From positions 341,408-405,407 of the forward strand of contig JAGMWU010000044.1 in the NCBI GenBank assembly GCA_018697195.1: 64,000 nt of DNA. The letters are read 5' to 3'. Below, one piece after another: positions 10,901 through 19,085 of this stretch (position 1 is its first letter; the number at the start of each line of letters is the position of its first letter). The position numbers were made by a program, and so were the translations under genes. Below the pieces are notes generated by a model. It was not told the origin of the DNA and searched no databases. It saw only the letters and a list, made by a program, of their open reading frames with translations. Source of the DNA: Certhia americana (lineage: Eukaryota; Chordata; Aves; Passeriformes; Certhiidae).

Positions 10901-11923
10901 TGTACACTCTGGGGACAAAGGCTCTGGGCTCTGCCCCAGTTTGTGTTGTGGACACTGTGAGGCACCTGAACAGCAGTTTGAGTTAATCAACACTGGGAAT
11001 GACTCAGGAGATCTGATCAGAGAATCCCAGACTGCTTTGGGTTGGAAGGGTTAAAAAGCTCATCCCATCCCACCCCTGCCATGGCAGGGACCCCTCCCAC
11101 TGCCCCAGGATGCTCCCAACCCCAATGTCCAACCTGGCCTGGGACACTGCCAGGGATCCAGGGGCAGACACAGCTGCTCTGGGCACCCTGTGCCAGGGCA
11201 AGATCCAGGTAAAAACTCCCCTGGAACATCCTGCAAGTTTCCCATCTAGTGCCAACCTCACTTACCAGTTCTAAGTAGGCTGGATCACCTCCAAAAAGAG
11301 CCAAGCCATCAAATCGGAGTCCAGACAGGTGATCAGCCATGGCACGCCACCCTGAGAGAAAGGGAAGGTGAGACACACACCAGAGGCAAATAACAGGAGC
11401 TGTGAAACACTTCAAATGATCACAGCGCTAAATCTCACTTTGCCCGGGGTTTGTGAAAGCTGTGGATTTGTCAAAGCAGAGGTTAATGCTAAAACAGCCA
11501 TCCTAACCCGGGCTAAAAGCTTGTGACACCGACTAATTCTGCTCTCCACCCCAACAGGACTCCTGATAGGCAGCTGAGGCACTCCTGCCGGGTCAAGGAG
11601 CAGCATCCCCGGAACATCAGCTGCACCCCAGGAACCACATCAGCATCCCCGGGAACCACATCAGCATCCCCGGGAACCGGGCGCCCAAGATGGCCCGGCG
11701 GAGTAGCGCAGCTCCGGCCTGCGGGCGAGGGCGGGGCCCGCGTCGTGTCACTTTGCCGACAGTCGCAACACCGGGCAGCAGGGAGCGGGCTCCCGGGCTG
11801 GCGAGGGGCGGGGGGATAGGCGGGCCGGGCAGCCACCGCTCGGCTGGTAGTCTGTCGTGTGTTGTCAGTGTCGTCTGTTCTGTCGCCCGTGCAGCTTAAT
11901 CCCCTGTCCATCCCGCACTCACC
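4792..11923 (-). CDS. TTC3: TTC3, 5' part of the gene (tetratricopeptide repeat protein 3, E3 ubiquitin ligase), partial
   Basis: Mammalian TTC3 is a roughly 2000-residue protein with TPR repeats and a C-terminal RING-H2 finger that ubiquitinates phosphorylated Akt. Only the N-terminal region before the TPRs is in this window. Six coding exons on the minus strand join in one open frame: 11340-11266, 8606-8564, 7316-7184, 6731-6644, 5818-5765 and 4915-4792, giving 172 codons plus one base. A noncoding first exon ends at 11923. All junctions have AG acceptors and GT donors, and phases agree across the chain. Recognisable conserved stretches are VWCSQPVEKLREYC, FLEDLADLIKKVV, YFISGIMRIGSGVEN and GEALDWIRSVG, each aligning with the human N-terminus. 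The first 40 residues align poorly with human. The start is the first ATG of exon 2, in a good context (GTGCCATGG). TPR, coiled-coil and RING exons lie to the left of the window. The gene diverges from PIGP at a shared promoter. Confidence 0.9.
5040..5116. repeat. (AAATAAATAC)n short tandem repeat
   Basis: Seven or so near-perfect copies of a 10-base unit inside TTC3 intron 6. Confidence 0.95.
5765..5818 (-). CDS. TTC3: TTC3 exon 6
   Basis: A 54-base, in-phase exon between TTCCAG and GTGAGT, encoding NIPYFISGIMRIGSGVEN. It aligns without gaps to the human segment with FLIGGLLRIG. Being a multiple of three, it could be skipped without a frameshift. Confidence 0.9.
6644..6731 (-). CDS. TTC3: TTC3 exon 5
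   Basis: 88 bases between a TTTTCCAG acceptor and a GTAAGT donor. After completing a split Gly codon it encodes 29 residues ending FLEDLADLIKKVV, which aligns with the human LMEDIVDLAKKV segment. An internal GTGAGT lies within the exon; using it would break the conserved segment. Confidence 0.88.
7184..7316 (-). CDS. TTC3: TTC3 exon 4
   Basis: 133 bases with a GGAG acceptor after a T-rich tract and a GTGAGT donor. It encodes VDPCEVWCSQPVEKLREYC, then a segment with IRMFWSLLF; human TTC3 has the matching pattern of WC, DYC and IFWPLLF. This is the clearest diagnostic exon for the gene call. Confidence 0.92.
7354..7536. repeat. 45-bp tandem repeat, four copies
   Basis: The unit starts at TTCAGGCATTCCAAAGTGCC; CAGGC recurs at 7356, 7401, 7446 and 7491, a period of exactly 45. 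It lies 38 bases upstream of the TTC3 exon 4 acceptor (minus strand). Because 45 is a multiple of three, it stays open on the minus strand and is in frame with exon 4. Confidence 0.95.
8564..8606 (-). CDS. TTC3: TTC3 exon 3 (43 bp microexon-sized)
   Basis: A 43-base exon bounded by TTTAG and GTATGG. In phase 0 it encodes DGPFGQPLPRNRKT plus one base, and it supplies exactly the phase needed to enter the conserved exon at 7316. Sequence similarity to human is low here, so the call rests on splice sites and phase. Confidence 0.65.
8607..9716. other. TTC3 intron 2, no feature recognised
   Basis: AT-rich sequence with poly(A) tracts. I see no exon-like frame, RNA gene or repeat family here. Confidence 0.5.
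9717..9981 (+). mobile_element. CR1 LINE 3' fragment
   Basis: It carries the recurring CR1 block of this window (GGCACAGGGTGCCCAGAGCA, then the TCCCTGGCAGTGTCCCAGG part, then CCTGCCATGGCAGG) and ends in CAACCCAAACC...GGGATTCTGGGA, the degenerate CR1 3' end. Confidence 0.85.
10088..10344. repeat. 23-bp minisatellite, about 11 copies
   Basis: The unit is GGAAATCCCAGGAACCAAGG plus GCT, with AAACAAGGGCC variants in the left half and ACCAAGGGCT variants in the right half. It follows a CR1 3' end in TTC3 intron 2. Long open frames on both strands here are repeat artefacts. Confidence 0.95.
10790..10875. repeat. AT-rich low-complexity tract (TATATAA)
   Basis: Repeated TATATTATATATAA-type sequence within TTC3 intron 2. 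Confidence 0.8.
11026..11205 (-). mobile_element. CR1 LINE 3' fragment
   Basis: The reverse-complement of the CR1 block, beginning near the 3' end (AGAATCCCAGACTGCTTTGG) and running to GGGCACCCTGTGCCAGGGC. It ends about 60 bases from the TTC3 exon 2 donor and is in the same orientation as that gene. Confidence 0.85.
11266..11351 (-). CDS. TTC3: TTC3 exon 2 with start codon
   Basis: The acceptor is CTCTCAG at 11352-11358. The ATG is at 11340-11338, followed by 25 codons beginning MADHLSGLRF and ending AYLEL, then a perfect GTAAGT donor (11265-11260), phase 0. The match to the human N-terminus is weak, so the start rests on position, Kozak context and frame continuity into the better conserved exons. 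Confidence 0.75.
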
Positions 11924-11990
11924 GCACCGCTCCGCAGCTTGCCGCCGCGCCGCTCCGCGCCCCACAGCGCGCCACCGCCCACCGGACGCC
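11923..11990 (-). other. TTC3: TTC3 noncoding exon 1 (5' UTR), 5' end not defined
   Basis: On the minus strand a strong donor (GTGAGT, plus-strand 11917-11922) follows GC-rich sequence inside the CpG island. The next acceptor in the right direction is at exon 2 (11351), with no ATG-led conserved frame between them. I infer a noncoding first exon ending at 11923. The transcription start cannot be seen; the upper bound given is a guess. Confidence 0.5.
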
Positions 11991-12014
11991 ACCGCCCATT
12001 GGTCGGCCGCTCAT

Positions 12015-12022
12015 TGACGTCA
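12015..12022. promoter_or_regulatory. Palindromic CRE (TGACGTCA)
   Basis: A full 8-base CREB/ATF site lies between the two CCAAT boxes, 13 bases from one and 11 from the other. This spacing within a CpG island is typical of functional CRE promoters. Binding is inferred. Confidence 0.7.
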
Positions 12023-12095
12023 CGGGCGGCGGCCAATCGGCGGGCCGTGCGTCTGCGCGCTGCGGGCCGGATGCGGGAGCGGGCGTCGGGAGCGC

Positions 12096-12167
12096 CTTCT
12101 TCCTCCTCCTCCCCTTCTTCCTCCTCTTCCTCCTCCTCCTCCTCCTCCTCCTCCTCCTCCTCCTCCT

Positions 12168-12206
<39 letters not shown>

Positions 12207-12207
12207 G
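12096..12207. repeat. (TCC)n followed by (CTCCTG)n
   Basis: About 70 bases of TCC/CTC triplets, then six or so CTCCTG hexamers, ending CTGCTGTCCC. This polypyrimidine tract sits about 190 bases upstream of the PIGP ATG, probably in its 5' UTR or core promoter. Glu-rich and Ser/Leu-rich frames through it are not genes. Confidence 0.95.
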
Positions 12208-12398
12208 TCCCAGGCTCTGGGAGCAGAGGGGTAGGGCCCGGCGGGCGGTGCAGGGAGGCTGCGGGCGGAGGGAGGGAGGGATGCGGTTCCCCCGGTTCCC
12301 CCGCGGTTCCCCCGGAGGAGCTTCCCCAGGGAATCTCTGATGGAGCTCCTGGCATCCCATTCTCCGCCCTCCCCCCAGGGTAAAGGGAAGAGCCGAGG

Positions 12399-12480
12399 AT
12401 GGTGGAGAACTCTCCGGCCCCGCTGCCAGAAAGGGCGATTTATGGATTTGCGCTTTTTCTGGGCTCGTGGTTTGGCTTCA
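12399..12480 (+). CDS. PIGP: PIGP coding exon 1
   Basis: ATG at 12399; 27 codons plus one base, then a GTGAGT donor. It encodes the N-terminal cytosolic stub and the start of membrane segment 1. Confidence 0.95.
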
Positions 12481-15168
12481 GTGAGTATCCCGCAGCTGAA
12501 TCCAGCAGCCCCAAGCGTTGCCTCGCTGCCTTCCCTTTTTAACGCGTTTTTTTTTACTCGAATCACGCACACTTTCACTAAGCACCGCAGGTAGTTGTGG
12601 CGTTACGTTCCCCACCAAAATACTGAAAAAAAAAAAAAATTAAAAAACAAAGTCAATCTGGTCAACAGCGGTGGAAAATATTTTGGGTTCTATCAGCTCT
12701 TCCCTGCTGGTGTGGTGGGTTCTGCATTTCACCGGGACTCCATCTCGGGACCAAGGTTTGGGAGGGCAGCAAACACTTTCACGACACAAGTCTGACAAAT
12801 TACAGCCTTCAGGATAATCTTAATCAATGCATTTATTAGATATAAGGCAAATATAAAGCATGCCACCAGGTCTGGGTGTACCGAATGGTACAAACTTCAG
12901 TGCAGCAGTTTTCTCTGTTTACTGAGTTTCTCGTTTCTGTTTCTTCAGAGCCCCCTCCTCTTCCCTTTCCCCATCTTTACGTAGTTGAGTTTGTTTCTGT
13001 TTCTTCAGAGCCACCCTCCTCTCCCTTTCCCCACTTTACGTAGTTGAAGTTTTAGTTTATTTCCTAAAGAAGCTCCCTACTGTTTCTCCTGCTGTGCATG
13101 ACTCTGTGGGTTGCCAGCGGTTCGACTGTCCTTGGTTTCATGGACGAAGCTCTTGTTCCTCTTCATGTCCTTTTTTGACCCTATTTTACACTTGTGTGTA
13201 AGTTACAATGTTACATAAGCGATTTCCTGGCTACGAATGTCGCAAAAGCAGCTTTGTCTCGTGATACATCTTTCACAATATCACAGTTTTGCTTCCTGCA
13301 GAGTTTTCACCAAAGCAATTATAATTTGCACCGTGTCTACAAAAAATGGTTACAATTTAGAATAATTTGTAAAAGCAAATCCATAATAGCTAAAGCCTAC
13401 TGTTATCTAACAAATAAACCCAAAGATGCTAACACATAACGGTGCTGTAAGGCTTATAAAATATATTTTGTGATTGGATAACTCAAACTAGCCTGTTATT
13501 CTGATTCCATGCCTTATTTCGCTTTCCTTCTTTTTGTTTGCCAAAGGTTATCTTTCTCCTGATCCCATGCAATAAATCTGTATTGACACAGAATCACAGC
13601 CACGTTTCTCACACAAGAAAAGGTGCTGCAAATTATCTTTTTGTGCAGGATCCTGCTGTGGGTTTTTGGCACCCCCAGGCAGTGAGAAGCCAGGGGAGTT
13701 GGGTTCAGCTCCTCTGCCAGGAAGAAACCAGGAAGGATTTTCAATAATTTGTCATTGCAGTTCCATCCAAACGCTGCAATTCCACCTGTTTTTCTTCCCA
13801 TTAAGTGGCCAGTGTGAGACCATTTTCTGCTTTAATATTATCTCTGTTCAGGTTCCTTTGGCTTCTTTTTATTGAGGTGTTTTGGGGGTGGGTTTGTTGG
13901 GGTTTTTTTCCTTGCTGTTCTGCAGTTTAACTTGGAATAAATTCTTGTCTGTCTTCATAGGAAATCAGAAATTAAATGTTAAATATAAAACTGAGCCTGT
14001 ATGACCAGGTACTGGGCAGGATTTATGTCTGAGAGGCAAATTCTGCAATCTTTTAGGAGAGGTGTCTTGGTTTAAATAGAAGCAGAATTTAGGAAATCTA
14101 AAACACCATCAGTTTTTTTTTGTGTTTTTTTTCATTTTGTTGTGCAGTTTTGTACCTTATCTGGGCTTATATTCCTGAGACTTGGCTCTTTTCCCTGGGA
14201 CTGACATACTGGCCTCAAAAGTAAGTTCAGCCAATAAAACTCTTCAATCTTAATTATTTTCAAAGAACAAAACTTTTTAAAAATTATTTTTAAATAATGG
14301 CCTTGCATGAAATCCATTTTTCCCTGATGATAAAGGGCTGTAATGTTGCTGAAGCATTTTTTTTTTAATTGTAGCTGTGGTGAAAATGTTTCCTTGTGCC
14401 GTGAAATAAATAATATTGGGATGTTTTGGGATAAATTTGGCATTTTGCTTTCAGGAAGTTTGCTGATTGAAATACAGTAAACTTTAGGCCATAATTAAAA
14501 GATAAACACCTTTTTTAAGGAATTGATCTGATGGTTTGTCAGTTAGCTCCAGTGGAGTCAGGATCCATAATCAGAGGCATTGTTTCTTTTCCTCTTGGAG
14601 AAATTCATCACTGATACAATACTAACATCAAAACTGATTTATTATTAAGCATTTGTTACTGAATGTGAAATTTAAAATCCTTTTCCTCAGATACTGGGCA
14701 GTTGCTCTGCCAGTTTATCTCCTGGTGGCTGTGGGAATTGGTTATATTTTGCTTTTTGGGATTAACATGATGAGCACAGCTCCACTCAACTCCACTCACA
14801 CCATCACAGGTAATTTTACTGCTTAATTCCAAGTTTGATCCTTCACTAAGAATTCTAGAAATCTGTAGAGAATAAACCCCAACTTTTAAGCCTTTAAATA
14901 TTTAAGTTCTTGGAAGTCCTGGTGGGATTTTCAGCATCTTTTAAACCTAAATTTGTAGTGTTGCATTATATAATTATATAATACTCTTGGAAGAAAAGGA
15001 TCTGGAAGCCATGACATGTTCTCCTTATCTTTTGTAGATAACTTTGCAAAAAAGCAGCAGCAGAAGAAATTCCAGGAGGAGGCAATTCCAGCACTGAGGG
15101 ATATTCCCATCAGTGAAGTCAACAGGATGTTCTTCCTCCCTGAAAAAGGGACCTGCAATAGCAGATAG
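12399..15168 (+). CDS. PIGP: PIGP, GPI-GlcNAc transferase subunit P (complete)
   Basis: PIGP is a small ER membrane subunit of the GPI-N-acetylglucosaminyltransferase, which transfers GlcNAc to phosphatidylinositol in the first step of GPI-anchor synthesis. Four exons, 12399-12480, 14148-14220, 14691-14809 and 15038-15168, join to 405 bases (134 aa plus stop), the same length as the 134-aa human form. The protein begins [17 protein letters not shown], and has two membrane segments (about residues 13-35 and 54-75) around a conserved [14 protein letters not shown] loop. A cytosolic tail follows with [19 protein letters not shown] and SEVNRMFF. All introns are GT-AG and phases agree. The last ten residues ([10 protein letters not shown]) differ from the human end. 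The start has an adequate context (GAGGATGG). The gene is transcribed divergently from TTC3. Confidence 0.96.
12690..13500 (-). mobile_element. Probable LTR-type interspersed repeat in PIGP intron 1
   Basis: On the minus strand this block has a TATA-like TTTTATAAGCC near 13460 and an AATAAATGCATTG poly(A)-type signal near 12825, in the order expected of an LTR. It has no coding potential and differs in composition from the flanking intron. The boundaries and the family are not established; no second copy exists in the window. Confidence 0.35.
12924..13043. repeat. 60-bp direct duplication
   Basis: TTTCTGTTTCTTCAGAGCC recurs with a period of 60, followed in both copies by CTCCCTTTCCCC-like sequence and TTTACGTAGTTGA. 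It lies inside the probable LTR. Confidence 0.9.
14148..14220 (+). CDS. PIGP: PIGP exon 2
   Basis: Begins after TGTGCAG and ends before GTAAGT. It encodes [20 protein letters not shown], then YWPQ: the rest of membrane segment 1 and the lumenal loop. Confidence 0.95.
14691..14809 (+). CDS. PIGP: PIGP exon 3
   Basis: Begins after TTCCTCAG and ends at ATCACAG before GTAATT. It encodes [20 protein letters not shown], then [12 protein letters not shown]: membrane segment 2 and the start of the tail. Confidence 0.95.
15038..15168 (+). CDS. PIGP: PIGP exon 4 with stop codon
   Basis: Begins after TTTGTAG and encodes the Lys/Gln-rich tail through to TAG at 15166-15168. The [16 protein letters not shown] segment is strongly conserved with human. 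Confidence 0.95.
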
Positions 15169-15188
15169 TTGTTTTTAAAATCTGCTTG

Positions 15189-15205
15189 AATAAAGGGTTA
15201 ATAAA
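15189..15205 (+). terminator. PIGP: PIGP proximal poly(A) signals (two AATAAA)
   Basis: AATAAA at 15189-15194 and again at 15200-15205, only 21 and 32 bases after the stop codon. Use of these would give a very short 3' UTR. Confidence 0.5.
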
Positions 15206-15276
15206 ATTTAGAGAGGGACAGTTAAAAATTCACCAAGCTAAAAATAAAAACTCTTTCAGCTTTTGTTTCCACAAAT

Positions 15277-15298
15277 TTATTATTATTATTATTATTAT
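15277..15298. repeat. (TTA)n microsatellite in the PIGP 3' UTR
   Basis: Seven uninterrupted TAT triplets between the proximal and distal PIGP poly(A) signals. Confidence 0.95.
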
Positions 15299-15580
15299 CC
15301 TTGATAACCTGCATTGCTCTGGCAATTATGCCCCCATAATTTATCTGGTTATTCTTTAAAACTTAAAGAAGTGGATTGAAAAGTGTTCTGTTACTTGCAG
15401 CTTTCTGCTTGGAATTCCCCTCTGAGAGGGAAAAAAAGCAGCTTTTAGACAGAGTTTAATTTTATTTCTCCTTGAATTCAGGGAGGGAAAATGTGTCTCA
15501 CCAGTCAAACACTTGAGGATCTTTTTTAATTAACTGGAAGGGTTTGCATTGTAAATATATTATTTGCCTTTGTAAATATT

Positions 15581-15586
15581 AATAAA
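15581..15586 (+). terminator. PIGP: PIGP distal poly(A) signal
   Basis: AATAAA followed within 30 bases by GT/T-rich sequence (TTTTGCTGTGGTTCTGGGG), a typical downstream element. Cleavage is expected near 15600, for a 3' UTR of about 430 bases. Confidence 0.65.
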
Positions 15587-15605
15587 ATGTGGCTGATTTT
15601 TCCAT

Positions 15606-17831
15606 GTTCACCGTTTTGCTGTGGTTCTGGGGGGTTTCTCCTGGGTTAAGGTGAATAATGCTCCATTTTCCTTCACACAATTCTGTATTCAGCCAAATCT
15701 GTTGATCATCTCCCCCCAATTATCAAATTTACTGAATGACCAAAAATAATAAAGGCGAGTTGTGAAGATTTGGCTGAAAAAGGTCTTGAAATTAATTACT
15801 TTTTTAAACTTATTTTTAAGAATACTGAAAACAAAGTTCAAGGAAATAGCTGGAAATACAGGAACTGACAGGTCCGTGCTGTTAAAACCCAAGGTTAAGT
15901 GGTTCAGATGTTTTTTAAACAGTGAATTTTACTTTTTTTTTTGTTTTTGTTTATTTCCTTTCTCCCAAATGTCACTGTTGGGGGTTGGACAGTCACAAAT
16001 TCAGTTATCTTCAGGACTCAATGTTATTTAGGTTTATTATAAACCCCAGTGAACAGGAACTCATTCTTTATTAATCCTGTAACCAACTTCAGCAGAGAAT
16101 TTCATTAAAAATTAAGATAGATTTAAAAATTATTATTAAATATTATTAATAAGTTATATATATTTTAATTATTATTAAGAGATAATTTTTGGAGAATTTG
16201 TGTGAGAAATTTTATGCCAATTGTTTGGAAACCTGTCAAAATGATCACCAGATGCTCTGAAAAGTTTTAAGCCTTGGTAACAATCACTTTGATAGAAATA
16301 TAAGTCTCTACTTGGTTGGGTTTTCTGCCTGAATTTGAAGGAAAAATCTCCATGTTCAATATTCCAGGTAGGATTAAACCCCCTCCTTATTGAAGGCAAA
16401 AATGCTTTTCAACATTTCACTGGTAAAAATTGAATTTTAGGTGTCTTGGCATGCGGGGCCATCGTCTAAAAATGACTTTGTGTCTAAATTAGGACAGCAT
16501 TGATTTGTGTGTTAGTTTTAACTTATTCTTGATTTTTTGGGGGTTTAGTTTGTTGCCACGATCCTGTCCTTTTATTAATTTTGATTTTCATGAATCATTT
16601 AATTTCCATTAAATCATGATTTTGATGTGACCAGCACACACGAAGATGTGTTTACTCTTCTGTCACTCCTCTAATGACGCGCCAGACATTGAAGTATTGA
16701 CTGCAATCTTTTTTTTTTTTTTTTTTTCCCTCCTGTGTATTTTCCACCTTTTTTGCTTCCTGAGAGAGCAATTTAATTTGGAATTCCGCCGTGACAGCGG
16801 GTGAAGGCCACGGTTGGGATCATTTGATGGAAGGATTAATTCAGTCCCTTGCTAAGGATGCCCAAATCCCTTCAGGATCAAGGAAAGCTACTGGAAAATT
16901 CCCTGAGAAAACACAAATTAGGGGATGTAAACCTTGGGCAAAGATTGGGTCAGTGAGGAATTTAATTTCTCTGCAGACCCCCCAATTATGGGAGAGCCAA
17001 CAGTGAGGAGGCCAAGGGGGGCTGTTTGTTTAAGGCAAAACTTGCAGGGATAAAAATCAGTCTTTGTTTTTCTGTCACTGCTGCTTCAAAGACACCGTGG
17101 TGACCTTTTCTTCAACTTGGCCACGTTTGACACTTCAGAAATTGCCTCTGGGAGCAAAATGAAACCAGGGACTGTGGGGTTTTGGGGCTAAAATATGTAT
17201 TTTGGGGAATTGGGGATCTGCAGGTCTTGCCTGTGACTGTGATGAAGAAGATACACAACCTTGCAAAGAGGAGAGGAAGATTTTTAAGTAGATTTATAGA
17301 TATTTTGCCTTAGGTATTGAGAGGGGAAAAAAAAATCCCCCACATGATTGAACGGTGGTGCCTTTCTTTACAAAACATCCCTGGGTATCAGGTGTCCATT
17401 CTTCTCAGAGACTGAGGGGAAAATAAATAAATAAAAGGCAAAAAAACCCTAAATTTGCCCTCATTTTCACCTTTCTGTCTTACTGGGGGCACAGCTGGTG
17501 GAGTGCATTCGCTGCATTGTCCCTGCTGGAATAAAGCCAGGGATGAAATTCAGTTTTGCATTTAAATGCAGCTTTTTTGGGTTCTCCTGAAGTTTTGATC
17601 CTGTTGGAGGTGGATGATATTTTACACATCTTGCTGTGAAGATCATCTGGTGGGGCAGGATCCCCCCCAGGTGGGATGGGAAGTGTGGGAATGTGTCACC
17701 CTGAAATAACTGAGGTGCCTGGGTTCCCACGGCTGTGCCAAAGGGGATGAGGGAGCCGGAGCTGCCAAATTTGGGTCTCTCTCTCTTTTCCATCTTCGCA
17801 GGAAAGGGAAGGATGATAAAAAAATGGAATG
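15606..17831. other. PIGP-HLCS intergenic spacer, no gene recognised
   Basis: Ordinary AT-rich DNA with a T20 tract near 16710. I looked on both strands for the WRPW and FPVQATI motifs of RIPPLY3, expected here from human gene order, and saw neither. No other conserved frame was found. Confidence 0.5.
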
Positions 17832-18234
17832 TGAGGATGCTCCAAGGGCTGGAGCAGCTCTGCTGGCAGGAAAGGCTGGCACAGCTGGCATTGTTCNNNN
17901 NNNNNNGAAGCTTTGGGCTGAGCTCAGGGTGGCCTTGCAGGGCCTGAAGGAGCCCCAGGAAAGCTGGAGAGAGACAATTCCCAAGGGATGCAGGGACAGG
18001 ACATAGGGAATGGCTTCAAAGTAGGATTTGATGGGATTTGGGGCAGGAATTGTTCCCTGTGAGGGGCTGTTCTGGAATTCCCAGAGGAGCTGTGGGTGTC
18101 CCTGGATCCCTGGCAGTGTCCCAGGTTGGACATTGGGGCTGCAGCAGCCTGGGACAGTGTGAGGTGTCCCTGCCCATGGGGTGTAGCTGGATGAACTTTA
18201 AGTCTCTTTTAACCAAAACCATTCTGCGATTCCC
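17832..18234 (+). mobile_element. CR1 LINE 3' fragment, with assembly gap
   Basis: It matches 24882-25268 nearly base for base over long stretches (AAGCTTTGGGCTGAGCTCAG, then GGCCTTGCAGGGCCTGAAGG). It carries the common CR1 block and ends with AACCAAAACCATTCTGCGATTC. It lies 130 bases upstream of the HLCS CpG island. Confidence 0.85.
17897..17906. other. Assembly gap (10 N)
   Basis: Ten N inside a CR1 element. The sister copies near 24925 and 51295 have 12 bases between TTGTTC and GAAGCTTTGGG, so the gap is short and not a missing gene segment. Confidence 0.95.
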
Positions 18235-18359
18235 AGAGAAGCCGAATCGTGGCGCCGGGGACTAGAAGACCTCACTTTGCTCCTCCTCTTCCTCCTCTAG
18301 AACACGGCTGCAACAAACCCGCTGCAAAGACACCACGATTTAACGATTTTGAGCGCTCT

Positions 18360-18592
18360 TTATTCCTTTCTACACCTTTTCCCACCGCACACGGGCGCAT
18401 TCCCCGCAGCGCCCAGCCCCGCCTCCGCCGCCTTCCCCTCACGCTGAGGGAGAGGCGGGGCGAAAGGGGCGGGGCGCCGCGCGCGCCGGGCCCCGCCAGC
18501 CAATCAACGCCGGGAGCGTCGCCCGCCCTCCCTGACGCACGGCGCTGCGATTGGTCCGGGCGGGGCGGGGGGGGCGTGGCCGTGCGCCCGCC
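18360..18592 (+). promoter_or_regulatory. HLCS: HLCS CpG-island promoter
   Basis: Very CpG-rich sequence immediately upstream of the first HLCS codon. It has a GC box (GGGGCGGGGC 18466-18475), a CCAAT box at 18500-18504, an inverted CCAAT (ATTGG 18550-18554) and another GC-box cluster near 18558-18572, with no TATA box. The inverted CCAAT lies only about 40 bases before the ATG, so the 5' UTR of this form must be short or the transcription start lies further upstream. Confidence 0.75.
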
Positions 18593-18784
18593 ATGCTGAT
18601 CACGCTGTGCTACCTGTACCTGTGGGCGCGCTGGGGGCCGCGCTCGGCCGCGCTCGTCCGCAGCACCGTGCGGAGGCTGCACCGCTCCCGCTGCTCCTTC
18701 ACCTTCTGCGCCCGCCAGCCGCACCCCGAGGAGAGAGTCTGCCTCCGCATCGGCGGAAAGGTGTTCTGCACCGGCGAGGCGCAG
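18593..18784 (+). CDS. HLCS: HLCS exon 1 (N-terminal extension, start codon)
   Basis: 64 codons from an ATG with context CCGCCATGC, starting [15 protein letters not shown], ending GEAQ before GTAGAA. Residues 2-11 are hydrophobic, and eight arginines follow with no acidic residue until E46. This looks like a mitochondrial presequence or signal anchor, by inference. As far as I remember, a long human HLCS form starts similarly. Confidence 0.8.
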
Positions 18785-19039
18785 GTAGAACCGCGGGGAT
18801 GCGGCGGGTGCCGCGGGAAACGGGGATGCGCATCCCGGTCCCCGCGGAGCAGCGGGGGATGGGGTTGGGGGTTGATGGGTTTAGGGGGTTGGGGAGTGGG
18901 AAAAAACGCGCGGAGGGAATTCCCAAGCCGGTGTCACCGAGGGGAAGGAGGAGGGGACACCCAGGTGGTCGCGGCATCTCCAGGTAGGAGATAGGATAGG
19001 AAATGCGCTGAGGGATGCTCTGTGTGCTGCGAATGTGTA

Positions 19040-19085
<46 letters not shown>

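Larger units (their letters stand above)
11690..12110. promoter_or_regulatory. CpG-island bidirectional promoter of TTC3 and PIGP
   Basis: CpG-dense sequence between the TTC3 noncoding exon (minus) and the PIGP start (plus, 12399). It holds CCAAT boxes on both strands (ATTGG 11998-12002, CCAAT 12033-12037), a palindromic CRE, and no TATA box near either gene. Head-to-head TTC3/PIGP is the known mammalian arrangement, which supports a shared promoter. Confidence 0.75.

Noticed and set aside
11513..12578. Glu-rich, Arg-rich, Ser-rich and Leu-rich frames around the CpG island
   Set aside because: The TCC tract stays open in all frames; none matches a known protein, and the real PIGP frame starts at 12399.
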